Assembly (NCBI GenBank): GCA_035771175.1
Contig: CM069603.1
Location: forward strand, 18,948,286 to 19,012,285
Length of the DNA: 64,000 nt
Origin: Paratinospora sagittata
Taxonomy: Eukaryota > Streptophyta > Magnoliopsida > Ranunculales > Menispermaceae
Direction: 5' to 3'
Position 1 is the stretch's first letter. Every line of letters starts with the position of its first letter. The translations under genes and the position numbers were made by a program. Below are positions 23,389-34,924 of this stretch, piece by piece. Under the pieces are notes generated by a model. That model was given only the letters and a program-made list of their open reading frames with translations. It had not been told where the DNA came from and did no database searches.

Positions 23389-23526
23389 CTGAAGCACAAA
23401 TGCATACCCCCATGAATTTCCACAGATTAATTAACAGATTAAGAAATGGTAAACTATAGTTTGCTCAAATAAAACTAGCTATATTTAGTCATAAATAAAT
23501 AAACAAAAGTGATTTAGAAAAATTAC
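23389..23526 (-). other. Leader intron 3 of the bHLH gene (predicted)
   Basis: Donor CTG|GTAATT at 23526 and acceptor TTCAG| ending at 23389 give a 138-bp AT-rich intron. Its removal joins the uORF exon to the main coding exon 17 bases before the ATG at 23371 and eliminates the upstream in-frame ATG at 23413. Predicted from splice motifs only. Confidence 0.65.
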
Positions 23527-23648
23527 CAGATTCACGATGTTGTACGTGTATTTGCAAGGTTGGTATATTTGCTGCCTCTCTTGGTAAAGAAGAAAAATGC
23601 TAAGCACTCCAGCTTAATATGAATAAGAAATCTGATAATGGTGACAAT

Positions 23649-23997
23649 CTACGTAACGGGTTTAAGCAAATGGCGGAAATATTCGGCCTGGAAAATCAGA
23701 AAAACCAAAAAAAAAAAAAAAATAGAATATTACTCAACACATTCTTAGCTAAGTAATAAATTCAACTCTTCTGTTTCTAATTTAAATTTACAAAAATCAG
23801 CCGATGAAAATAAAAATACAAAAATTATTAATTAAGCATGAGATATATAAAAATAATGTGTAATTATCACTGACCTGGCAATCTTGCAAAGGTTGAAAGC
23901 ATGCTATGACTCTAACTATAATGGTAGCACTACCAGCAATTCCACTCTCGTGTTTTAAAGCCCGAAATCTTGTCTGGCTCGCTGCTTGGCACACCAT
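23649..23997 (-). CDS. Conserved-peptide uORF of the SAC51 family (two exons)
   Basis: A 53-codon upstream ORF in the leader of the bHLH gene. Exon 1 (23997-23875) starts MVCQAASQTRFRALKHE and ends CFQPLQDCQ; a 187-bp intron (23874-23688) with donor CAG|GTCAGT and acceptor TTCCAG| follows in phase 0; exon 2 (23687-23649) gives AEYFRHLLKPVT and a TAG stop. This peptide is the hallmark of SAC51-type genes, where it blocks translation of the main ORF and thermospermine relieves the block. The nearly complete match to the known family pattern on both sides of the junction supports the splice sites. If the intron is retained the frame continues 25 codons into AT-rich sequence and the conserved C-terminus is lost. 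The regulatory role is by family; splicing is predicted. Confidence 0.9.
23688..23874 (-). other. Intron 2, splitting the conserved uORF
   Basis: GT (23874-23873) to AG (23689-23688), 187 bp, AT-rich, phase 0 relative to the uORF. Removal restores the family-typical peptide end, which is independent support for the boundaries. Confidence 0.85.
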
Positions 23998-24085
23998 AAC
24001 TTCTTTTTTACCCTATCACACACCCAGTGATCTAACCCGGAAGAAAACCACTTGCAAATGGAAACAAGCTAGCAAGGAAAACAGA

Positions 24086-24118
24086 TCAACTTCTGAACAC
24101 ACAAATAAAACGAAACAT
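24086..24118 (-). CDS. Short uORF, 10 codons, bHLH leader
   Basis: ATG at 24118, TGA at 24086-24088, peptide MFRFICVFRS. It is the last AUG ORF before the conserved uORF, 88 bases upstream of it. Probably acts, if at all, through ribosome load rather than peptide sequence. Confidence 0.5.
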   Translation of the reverse strand: MFRFICVFRS

Positions 24119-24135
24119 AGGAGCCCTTTGCAACG

Positions 24136-24186
24136 TTATTCAGTTAATCCTACCGACGTTGGCATCATAAAAAGGTTGGATCCCAT
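24136..24186 (-). CDS. Short uORF, 16 codons, bHLH leader
   Basis: ATG at 24186, TAA at 24136-24138, peptide MGSNLFMMPTSVGLTE. The A at -3 and G at +4 (CCATGG) make this the leader start with the best context, so scanning ribosomes may often begin here. Confidence 0.5.
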   Translation of the reverse strand: MGSNLFMMPTSVGLTE

Positions 24187-24265
24187 GGAAAAGGTTTCAA
24201 AGAAAATCGAATTCCACAAAGAAGACGAAAAGGAAAAGCAAATTGATTAAGGGGCACAGAGAGAT

Positions 24266-24343
24266 TTACAAAATAACTCTACAATACAGATTCAAAGACA
24301 CAACTTTTCGAAACACATCAACAGAGAGGCTCAACCACCGCAT
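24266..24343 (-). CDS. Short uORF, 25 codons, bHLH leader
   Basis: ATG at 24343, TAA at 24266-24268, peptide start MRWLSLSVDVFRK. A second ATG in another frame (24318, nine codons including TGA at 24292-24294) overlaps it. It lies in the exon that follows the first leader intron. Confidence 0.5.
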   Translation of the reverse strand: MRWLSLSVDVFRKVVSLNLYCRVIL

Positions 24344-24415
24344 GCTGTTCCTCAAATAACACAAAACTACCCACGATTAATGTTTTCCTTTCTCTTCTTC
24401 AATTTTCCAACTTTC

Positions 24416-24627
24416 CTGAAACAGATTTGCACATAAGTCAGCTTAATCTCATAGATCTACAAAACCCAGAAGAGGTCAAAGAACAAAAACATGAAAAAGT
24501 TCCAAAGAAGCAGTTTCTACAACAATACCCAAATGTAAAAAGCCCCCCAGAAAAAACACTAAATAAAGGAAAAAATCAGATTTTGAAGCGATGAAACATA
24601 ATATATAAAATAGAACAAAAGAATTAC
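24416..24627 (-). other. Leader intron 1 of the bHLH gene (predicted)
   Basis: Donor ACT|GTAATTC at 24627 and acceptor CTGTTTCAG| ending at 24416, 212 bp, T-rich before the acceptor. Introns near the 5' end of leaders are common in this family. Predicted from motifs only. Confidence 0.6.
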
Positions 24628-24830
24628 AGTGAAGATGGGCTTCTGGGGAAAGCAGAAGTGCAAGCTTCTTTAACCGGAATTCGTGAGAATACGTAGATAG
24701 AAGATGAAGATGAGAGGCGCTAATGAGAGACAGAGAAAGTCACAAAAAACAGGGAGAACGTGAAGATTATATGAAGACGAAAATGACAAAAGTGCCCTTA
24801 ATTGTGTGCAGTGTTCGCGTATAATAATGT
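24628..24830 (-). promoter_or_regulatory. Probable first exon and core promoter of the bHLH gene
   Basis: The minus strand from about 24800 down is pyrimidine-rich (CTCTGTCTCTCATTAG..., CATCTTCATCTTC), typical of plant transcription starts, with a weak TATA-like CATATAATC near 24761-24769. The start site cannot be fixed from sequence alone. Confidence 0.4.
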
Positions 24831-26244
24831 TGGAATACAAATGCATGGTTAGTTTCACCTCGAAGGATGGTTAAATAATCTGTCAATGGTTAGCAATGTT
24901 GTTGGCTTGTCTGTATTATTGTGATTGAAGCTCATTTCCGTAAATACAATCATGCTATATTGTCCTTTTTTCTTGAAATGCCCTCCGTTTCATGTCTATT
25001 TTACAAGCGTACCACTGGTAGAGGTAGAGGTTGCGCTGATCGTGTACTTCGTGCTCATCTTAGCCTAATAAAATCCCATAGGTATATATATCATGTCATA
25101 CATGTAAAATGTTAAAGGTCCTACTTTTTCTTTCTCAAGTTACGCATCATATTTTGAAGGATTTACTCGTGCAAATCTAAGAACCATCTAATAATCCAGT
25201 TGATAATAAGTTTTTTCTTTTTTCTTTTTTTTTTATTGCTGCAATTCAGTTAATAAGCTCATGTTCCTACTAAGAGGCATATTATACATAGGTATTTATA
25301 AAAGATTATACAATTAATCTACATATACTCATCTAACTCAACCCAATAATCATTTCTTAGACTACATGGTCAACACATAAATATAATTTCTCCACTACAC
25401 TTAATCAATGAAAAAATCAACATTTAAATTATAAATAAGTATATCTTTTTTAATTTTTTTATTTATATTATTTTAAGTCTTCTTCTATTGTAAATTGTTA
25501 ACGGATCGCTTTTTTCAATTAGCACATCCAAAAAGTCTTTGTTTATCCAAAGTACCTTAATATATTGGTTTTTTTTTCTTATTTTATTTCTAATTGAGTG
25601 TACCATTTTCTCAAATAATACTAATTCTCTTTATTTATATACATATTTCAATATTTTAGCACATGTTCGAAAAACAAAAAATCATGACATATTATCGAAA
25701 TTCTTTAGTTTATTTATTGCACCACATTTGCTTATGCAAAAGTACCATGTATGTACTTATACTTTCTTAATTAGTAGTAATTATACTTTCTTAATTATTT
25801 TAGTTCTTAATCAAAATAGCGAAAACTAAAGTTTTAAAGTAATCTTAATAACAAAACTCATATAAAGCAACAATAAATTTCATGACTTTTCGAAAAAGTC
25901 ATCAGAAGCCGTTCATCTAAATCATCCAAAATCTGATGGTCCAGATTATATGTGGAAATCAACCTTTTAAAAAAATAAGAAACCGGTTCGGGCGGGCCGG
26001 ATTGTACTCTGGGGCTGGGTTTGGTCCAGTTCATCTAACTAGTCGGGCCAGCCCGATTTGGGCCAACGATTTGGGCCTGGGCTGGCCTTAGCCTAGACTT
26101 GGTTTAGTCATAGGCTTAGCATTTAATATGGGTTGAGCTAGAATATTTAAAGAAGCACATGGGCTGCTGCTAATAATTCTTTAATGTTATAGCCCAGCCC
26201 AACATCTTTTTGACCTTTTCCCTGCCTTTCTTTTTTATTATTCA

Positions 26245-26275
<31 letters not shown>

Positions 26276-27934
26276 GGCCCACCAAAATGAGAAAGAAGGG
26301 AAGAAGGGGAAAAAACCCTCCATCTTTTCACCTGTGCGGTGCTGCAACCACACAGCACCGCTCCGGCGATCCAAGTAACCTCCGTTGGCCGGTGGTTCCC
26401 CCGTACGGAAATTCCGGCGACATCCCCGGCTCCTTTCTTATTTTCTTTTAATTATTTTTTTTTAAAGGTTCTCAGATTCCAGCGACGACACAGACTCCCT
26501 GATAGACCGAAAATACCACCAGATTGCATGGTTTTTAAGGCCAACAGTTTCAAGCGTAAGCAAAGCCACCGGATACCGACGGAAATTTCGACGGAATCCA
26601 ACATTAATTTTTTTTTTATTTTCTAATCCAATTTCTTGTATTTTTTTTACGTGGAAAATTATTGTAATGAATGTCGTGAACACGAAAATACCAATTTACT
26701 GATATCGATGAAGGAAACTAACAAATCCAATCGAAAATAAATAAATAGAACCAAAAAGAAAGAGGTTACCAAATGCAGAAACGTTCTAAGATGCAGTGTT
26801 TCACGCGTTTCTTGCTCCTCCGACTCCAACGAGAGATTTCATAAGCAAAGTATGAGAAAGAGTATTTGTTTTGGAGAATGATTCATCTTTATTGATCACT
26901 TTAGATTATTGTAATATATATAAAATCACAAAGGGGGTTGTGGGTGGTTATCAAAACCACCCACCCATGTGGGTACTTTTTCCACTAGTAGTGGGTTGCC
27001 ACATGGCAATTCAGTGAAATTAAAATCCTACAATTTTATAAAATATATATATATATATAAATAGTGAGCTATAGAAGATGATGACGATGATGATGATGAA
27101 CTGTATATTCATGTTATAACACCTAACATCAATATTCTCATTAGCGGGTTAGATATATCATCGATGATGAACAGAAACTTAAAGAAGGCTAATCTCCATA
27201 ATTTGCGCCAAGATTTACAGCTCATATTGCACCTTGTACACATAAAACAACTTCAACCATCATAAAAGTACTATTACCACTTACGATCATGACTCCTGCT
27301 ACTTTTAGTATATTATTAATATAAATGATCAATTAATTAAAAGAATCCTATTCCCTGGAACTAATCCAAATAGTAAAGTCCCGCTCACATTAATCTATAT
27401 ATTAAAACAAGGGAGGAGACATTATTTACCCAATAAAAAATATATATATATAAATAATACAAAAGTTAAGAATGGTCAAACTTAATAAAGAAACAATTAC
27501 CCATGATTCCATGACCCTGTGGGGATCTTCTGCACAGTGGAGAAGATCTACTTCTCTAAATATTTTAATTGTTATGGTACAGAAAAAGAGAAATTTAATA
27601 TTTAGGGTCATCCTCCTTGGTTTAGACGAAGGGGAACAAGGAGCACAAGTAATCAAGATCAGGCCTTTGTAAGGTCTACATTTTAGCAGGCACTAATAAA
27701 CCTCTGCCAAATTTAGCTAAAGATATTATATATGTAAACTATATATCTACAAGGGTACATCAAAACCCTGCCAGGTTTGAAGAACATCCTTCAAATTTAG
27801 CTGATATTTTTTTTTAATGTATTTTATTGAAGACAATAATACTGTTTCACAATTTTATTTTATTTTTATATTTTTAAGGAATATACTGTTTCACATTATT
27901 TTGTGGCATTTGATCATGTACCCGTCAACAAATT
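24831..27934. other. Intergenic AT-rich DNA
   Basis: No coding region recognised. Contains an (AT) run at 26246-26268, a GC-richer patch at 26335-26440 with GGCC/CCGG words, and a short hairpin at about 26939-26961 (TGGGTGGTT with AACCACCCA). The short ORFs show no family signature. Confidence 0.5.
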
Positions 27935-27945
27935 ACTTAACTAAC

Positions 27946-29212
27946 GCTAATTAAAAATAAAAATAAAATTACTTAACATTTTTTTTTGGGCCCATACAAC
28001 TATATTTTTTTTAAGTCTTCGTCCAGCGCAATTCGAACCTCCCACCTTATACTTATATGTGAGAAACAGACAATGCCGGTCCTAACTATTTGAAGGCCGA
28101 GATAAAGAACGTAAAATGGGCCCTTTTATATACTAATAAATAAATATTTTTTATAAATATTACGAATACATTAAAAGTTACAAATCAATACAATAAAAAA
28201 AATTACAAAATCAATACAATAAAAGTTATAAAATTAATACAATAAAACTATAAAATCAACACAAATAAAAAGTTATTTTAAATTTCACACAAATATCAAA
28301 TAGTACAAGTTTAAAAAAATATTGGTCTACTATTCTGGCAACTTCAACTTTGTACTTGTTAATAAAATTATTGTACTTGATCCAAACCTAAAATTATACA
28401 AAATTAGTAAACAAAAAAAATATGATTAAATTATAAAAGTAATTTTTTAAAAAAATAAAAGAGAGTTGGTGGACAAAGATAATAGCTAGCAGTCAGGGTA
28501 GAAAAATGTGATTGAATTATAATGTAGAAGTAGTTAAAAAAAAAAAAAAACAAGTGGTTGACGAATGGGGTAGAGCAAAATGCGAAAAAAGAAGAACAAG
28601 AAAAATGAGTTGCAAGCCACGGAATCGCTGTCGCTGGATTTTTTTTATTTAAAATTATAGTTCTCTCAATGCTTTAAGGTTTTAGATTGCGATAAAATTT
28701 ACGGGATCTTCGTCACCGTATTTCGTCGTAGGTCACGAGATTGTCGTTGCTAGATTTTTTATTTTAAATAAATTATAAAATACTTAAATAAAAATTATAA
28801 TATAATGAAATAAATAAATAAATAAATAAAAAATGGTACAAATAATTTAATAAAAATTATAACATAATAAAAAAAATAAAAACTATGATATAAATAAGTA
28901 ATGAATTAAAATTTAAAAAAAAAACTTATGTTATAATAAATAATTTTATTTATTAATGTAAAGCATTGTCAATATTTAATATAATTATTTTATAACTATT
29001 ATTTCTAAGTTCAACTATTTTTATATAATAAGAAGTAAAAATAATAATTTAATTAAAAAAGCTTATAAATGTATATTATATATATATATATATATAATGT
29101 GGGGCCCCCCAAAAATTTGGGGCCCTAAAAGGCCATTGCCCTTGTGGCCCTGCCCGAACGGGAGGCAGGGTACCCATCACCTGAGCCAATAGCTGGTAGG
29201 TCACTTAACTAA
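27946..29212 (-). mobile_element. tRNA-derived SINE, interrupted by a 1.08-kb insert
   Basis: The minus strand shows a pol III A-box-like TGGCTCAGGTGATGGG (29188-29173), a B-box GGTTCGAATTG (28039-28029) and an A-rich 3' end. The flanks carry a perfect 11-bp duplication ACTTAACTAAC at 27935-27945 and 29213-29223. With the insert removed, A and B boxes are about 50-60 bases apart, as in tRNA-derived SINEs. The non-coding transcript would be mobilised by LINE machinery; this copy is dead. Confidence 0.75.
28071..29152. mobile_element. Possible non-autonomous DNA transposon inside the SINE
   Basis: 1,082 bp of very AT-rich DNA bounded by GC-rich ends: CAATGCCGGTCC at left and ...GTGGCCCTG at right (CAGGGCCAC on the other strand), with weakly matching inner parts (GGGCCCTTTTA against GGCCTTTTAGGGCCC). 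It separates the A and B boxes of the SINE. No clear target duplication, so class is uncertain. Confidence 0.4.
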
Positions 29213-29223
29213 CATATTTATTC

Positions 29224-30998
29224 TAAGGTTTTTATAATAAAAAGGACAAGAAAAAGGTGTATATATAAGAAGACCCTAATTAATCATAGGTTGCCCACAT
29301 AAAAAAGAAGGTGGCCGGGTGATCATATGTACAAGCACCAATATGAAAGACTAATGGCCTATGAGTCTTATGGTTATTGCACTGAGGGTGTGTAGCCCAC
29401 CACCATCAATGGGTTCTGCAGAGCTTTTATTTGATTTTTGAGGAAAGTCCAATGTGTTTGTTTTTGTATGATACAAGATGCTTTTGCCTCTGTATCATTT
29501 GTATGGTATGTTGGGGCAATATTAATTGGGTGCATGCATAGCTCATCATCAATTAATTCAAATTTCTGTAGCTAGTGGATTAGTTATTTATCCATTAAAA
29601 GAGCATGGTCCTCTTCAGATTATCATTCTAAAGCTGAGTCAACTCAGAACAGTTTAATCCTATATAAATATAAAAGTAAAATATAATTTAGACATATAAA
29701 ATAAATGTCAATATAACATTACTCATAATTTAATTCAATACATTTGAGGCGTGAACTATTATTATATTTGTCATTCGCAAAAATTGTATGAAAAGACTAT
29801 TATTTGCTTATTGGGACAAAATCCCATTAATTTCCCAATAATTAATTAGCAGACTCTTTGGAGTTAAAATTTGCTTTCTATATATTGAGGTTTCTTTTTA
29901 ATTAAGGGAATAAATCATCAAAAAAGAAAAAAAAAAAAAATCCTTCATTGTTTGGGTGAAAGTTGGTAGTGCTAGCCAATCTGAATGCATACACGCGGCA
30001 TTTCGTTATTAGGTATCACAGGAAAGATTTTAATACGAAAAGAAAAGAAAAGAAAAGAAAAGAAAGAAACAAGCTGTTTTTTGAAGCGGCCATTGAGATT
30101 GGAGCCAGCGAAGTTGGCTGTGGATTTTCCAACAAAAGCATCCACGCTTGGAAAGCCAAACAATTACACCTCCCCCACCACTGACCACACTCCAAAGATT
30201 ATAACTTGTGCTCTTCTAAAAAATACCCTAAAGAAAACACAAACAATTAATAAAAAGGCAAAGCAAAAGAACCCAAGTAGCTAACCCCCTTCCTCTCTCC
30301 ATGCTCCCCACATAATCTATTCTACACAATCACCCCCACTTTACACTATATGAATACTTCCTCTCCATTATATAAATCACCACACTATACATGCAAAAGC
30401 TAGCTAGCTCATTACAAAAGTGCATGCAGTGAAGCTTTTTTACTTTTTCTAATCTTTTTTTATTTTATTTTATGGAACATGACTATAGTGCTAACTTATT
30501 GGAAGCCTTCCATCATCACGCACATGTGCAGAAAGCACGTGTGTGTGGAGCAATAGTTAGTGCTTTCTTTTTTTCTTTTTTTTCCTCTTGAGGGAGGGGA
30601 GGTGGATGATAAGAGAGGGGCTGAGGTGTTTTGATTTTGTGATGAAAGTAGGTAATCAAAAGTGTGGATAAAAGCTTTCAAGAAAAATATGTAGTAGTAC
30701 TGTTTTGTTTTAAAGGCCACTTAATTAGTGTTGATTCAGCATCGTTTTACAAGTATCTAGGCGTTTAATTTCACGTTAATTTCCCTTGAATTGCAAGTAA
30801 CAATTAATAACTATTATGTGTTTTTCAAAGATGTGATTTGGGAGGTAATTTCATCATTTACATTAGTAGAAGCAAAGTGTATGGATGATACATCATTAAA
30901 TTTTTTATATTTTTTTTTGAGGTGATTACACATCATTAAATTGGGTCATTACTCATACATGGCTTGCTACCATTCAAAGGAAGAAAAAAATAATATTA

Positions 30999-31032
<34 letters not shown>

Positions 31033-33557
31033 GTATGTATGCATGTAAGTATGCTTAAAAAATAATGAAGAGACAATTGGTAAACTCTGCGACCAAGTCC
31101 CTTAAGTCATTCTAAAACCGCGTGCATTGAATGGTTTAAAAATGATCTTACGGACTTGGTATTGAGAGTATATCAGCTAAGTTTATTTAGGGTGCTCAAA
31201 CTAATAATTTTCAGCTGTTTTTTATTTTTATTTTTTGTAATTTTTTGAAATTTTACTGATACCTACATATATAGATTTATCCTGCTATACAAATACATAC
31301 ATAATTACCTAGATATTTTTAGGCCAGGATTAAGAATGGACATGTAAAATAACCTTATATCAACACTCAGATGACCTTGACAATTAAACCTTCTAGAAAT
31401 ATCACGTGGTTAATATCCTTCATTAACCTCAAAGTGTCATGAAAAATGGGCCTTTAATAAAGTAATGCTGCTCCGTCACAAATTAAGGAAAGGAAAAATA
31501 AAGAGGTCTTGAATGATTAATTTGCAATTTGAAAATTAGATTCCGTATAATTAATATATTTTAATAAGCATGCATCGACACATTGGTTTGTTTATAGTTG
31601 TTAATTATCATTGATGAGTGTTCAAAATTAAAATCAAAATTTATTTTTATAAGTATCGAATTAAACTTTTTTCCTACCTTCTATCAATATATAAAATGTA
31701 TATATGTATAATATATGATTTTCTTCAATTATATACATTATCTTTGTTATTTTTTGTCATGAATTGTAATTTGCAGATTCAAAGTGCAAATTGATACCTA
31801 GTACATAAATCAAAGAATTCTTCAACCAGTACATGACGATATAATTGACAAGTAAAAAAGTAAGATTGATTCGAAGTCTGATGTAAGTTAAGCGATAAAA
31901 ATCATGCTTGTTTATAGGTAATAGCAATTTTCGTCATAGTTAGCTTTTATTCAAATTTTACACGTATTTTTAAAAAAAAAAAGAATTTAGTATATTTAAA
32001 ACATCATTGATGGATATTTGATATATATATAAAAAAAAAACAATTAACATTTCAGACCACACATCTATATAATTTAATTAGCTTTGAAATTGCTGAGGTT
32101 GCGATTTATATAATCATCACATCATAAATACTATATTTAAATAAAACAATACTACTAGAACACGGCATACAACGCCACCTAAAATCACAATTGGAACATA
32201 AAAAATATTATTATTATAGGCTTTTCTCATAAACCCAATCACGGAGAGGAGAAAAAAAAAAAAAAAATCACGGGGAGAAAGCAATGGAGGGGTAATATGG
32301 TAATTTCGAACCCGATAAAATTTTATTCGATAAAAATCGCGAGGAAAATCTTTCGATTCCCGACAGCCGAATCTCCGCAACAGTAAAAACACTGCACACT
32401 TTCAAAAAGCTTTTCACGCGCGGCGCACGTCTACACGCGCCCTTACTTACAAAAACTCTTCCTTCTTCTCTCGGCTCCTTTTCGTTTTTTGTTTTCAATT
32501 TTATAGTCTTACCCCTCATGCCATCAATCATCATCATGGGTCAGAAGAGAAGGAATTAACTTCAAAGCTGACACACCAGATTTGATCGAACGGACCTTGA
32601 ATAGTGTAGGATAATAAATTAGTAACGGGAGTAGTAGAGTAATAAAAATAAAAAAAAGGTGCCACGCGTCGAGTGATGGAATAATGATGAGAGCGAAAAG
32701 AGAGAGGGTAGTCAGGATCTCGGTTTGGTTGTCAACGTGGCGCATGCGCATGGCTCGTGTAACGAAGAAGAGTTCTTCTTTGGGTCAAACTATTGTTAAA
32801 TTGCCTTTTTACAAGCACGCGGAAGAGAGGGAGAGGGGTTGCCTGTCAGGCGTACGGTCAGTAGGGGTTAGAATGAGAGGTTTAGGTTTTGATTTTTGAT
32901 TTTTGATTTTTAATATTTCCTTTTTTTTTTTTTTTGCTCTTTTGTTGTTGTTGTTAGATGGAGAGCTGGATGACGACACGCGTCAAGTGATTAAACTAAT
33001 TGTGGGGCCCAGAGGTCAGAACTATTGGTCTGCTGCCGCCAGCCCTACGAAAGCGACTTTCGTAATGATTCTTGTAAAAGCTGTATCGTACGGTACGGTC
33101 CCAGTTTCTCCGCCTTTGCAATTGCATTAGTCCCGGGACTGGAAACGATCGTTTGTTTGATCGTAACGGCTCCTACGAACGTTAACGTCTCTTTTTCGGG
33201 TTTTCTGCCGAAAATCGGAAGACCATACGTAAGAGCTAACTGTTAAGCAAAGGCCATGTACTTGATCTTGTTTTCTTTCCTCTTTCTAAAATCATGTTTT
33301 AATTAATTAATTTATTTATTTTTTTCTATTGATCTTGAGGCAAAAATCATTTTTAACGGGGTCATAGCAAAACGACTCTCTAAAAAATAATATAAAATAA
33401 ATATTAAATTGTTATAATTTAAAATATTATAAAAAAGAAAAGCTTCACATACACAACGCTCCTTGTTAAGTCAACGTCATTCTAGCATCACTCCATTTAC
33501 AATTCATGCTTTTGCATTATTCTGTACAATGTGTTCAATGCTATTGAAAAGCCCTTC
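29224..33557. other. Intergenic DNA with microsatellites and a CpG-rich island
   Basis: No coding region recognised. Contains (AAAAG)5 near 30036-30065, a TATA-like CATTATATAAATC at 30365-30377 without a gene after it, a short stem near 30517-30547, (TA)n(TATG)n at 30998-31040, and a GC- and CpG-richer block at about 32290-33250. Short ORFs in the block show no family signature. Confidence 0.5.
30998..31040. repeat. Compound (TA)n(TATG)n microsatellite
   Basis: About eleven TA units are followed by five GTAT units. Confidence 0.9.
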
Positions 33558-33761
33558 TTTTTTTTTTTTTTTTTTTTTAAGAAGAAAAGCCTTCATCCAT
33601 AATCATAAACATAAACATAAACGTGAGAGAGGAGTACAAGGTCAGCAATAAGCTGTGGAATTTTCTCTAGTTATATTTGAGGAATGTGGGAACAAGGCCC
33701 AAGTCTACTTAGTTTGTCAGCAAGTTTGTTACATTCTTATAGAACAACATGAATGCATAAG

Positions 33762-34890
33762 TGTCACGACGCCCCTGACGTAGGCTGACGTCATAACCGG
33801 CACAGTATACTATACACTGTACATACCTATTTACAGTATATAATACACTGTCAGCCTTCCCGCATTCTCTCACAATACTTCCCAAAATGTACAGAATTTT
33901 TTTTTTTTTTTGCTTATATCACAAATCAAATCCAATATAGATCTATAATCATCTCATTCATTCACACATCACATTTTCGTTTCCTCATCCAATATCTTAA
34001 GTTATATATATGCCCACACATCCCATCTAGATGATACTACATATATATACAATGTGTGATAAGTATACATATCAAAATAACAAAAGCTATTTCCTCCAAG
34101 CAGACATACACCTACCAGACTCACTCACGGAGTTTCCTTTTCCCTTCGACTCAATACCTGAAATATTGGAGGAAATAGGGTGAGCAATCAACAGCTCAGT
34201 GAATATAGTTCTTGAGATGGCAATTATATACATTTATAGAAATATGACATTTAAAATCATTTCAAACACTTATTCAACACATGCATCATTCAACGAATAT
34301 ATTGTACATGTCAACAACATAAATTTGCATGATTTTCAATAACACAATGCACAATCTCCCTCCTCCGCAAGGCAAGAGAGCGGGTCTATCCCTTGTATGG
34401 CCGTACAAGGTAGACACAGCTTCTTATTACCCAATTTACAGTCATTTCAAGGATCGCAACCCTTGTTAGGACAGACCTATTGATAATGAGGACTCGCAAA
34501 ACCTCATTCGGGTCTAATTCCTAACGAAATGACAATGAGGAATCGCAAAGCCTCATCATTACAAACTCCAACTAAAATCAGTTTGCATGATCCATAAAAC
34601 TTAATGTATATATAAATATACCATGCATACAATCAAACATTTTATATATGTATAATGTCATACAAGAACCAAATCAAAGAAACTATACTCACAGTGGTTA
34701 CACGGGGTTTCTCTAAAATCAAGCAACAATGTTGCTTCCTCAAGAACGTTTATCCATGCCCTTACGCTCTCAATTTAAGCACTGAAATGACCATAGATTA
34801 TCATGAGAATCATCATTTACCATTTCGGTAGCTACTAAAATATCAACTCACTGTTCACAGTACTATTCATTTTTTTACTATTTACTTTTT

Positions 34891-34924
<34 letters not shown>

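Noticed and set aside
30365..30720. Possible microRNA gene: TATA-like box followed by a stem near 30517-30547
   Set aside because: The stem is only about 13 bp with two wobble pairs and a 5-base loop; no known microRNA sequence recognised.
32684..33246. Short ORFs in the CpG-rich island
   Set aside because: No domain, splice pattern or codon signal recognised; reported only as a possible regulatory block.
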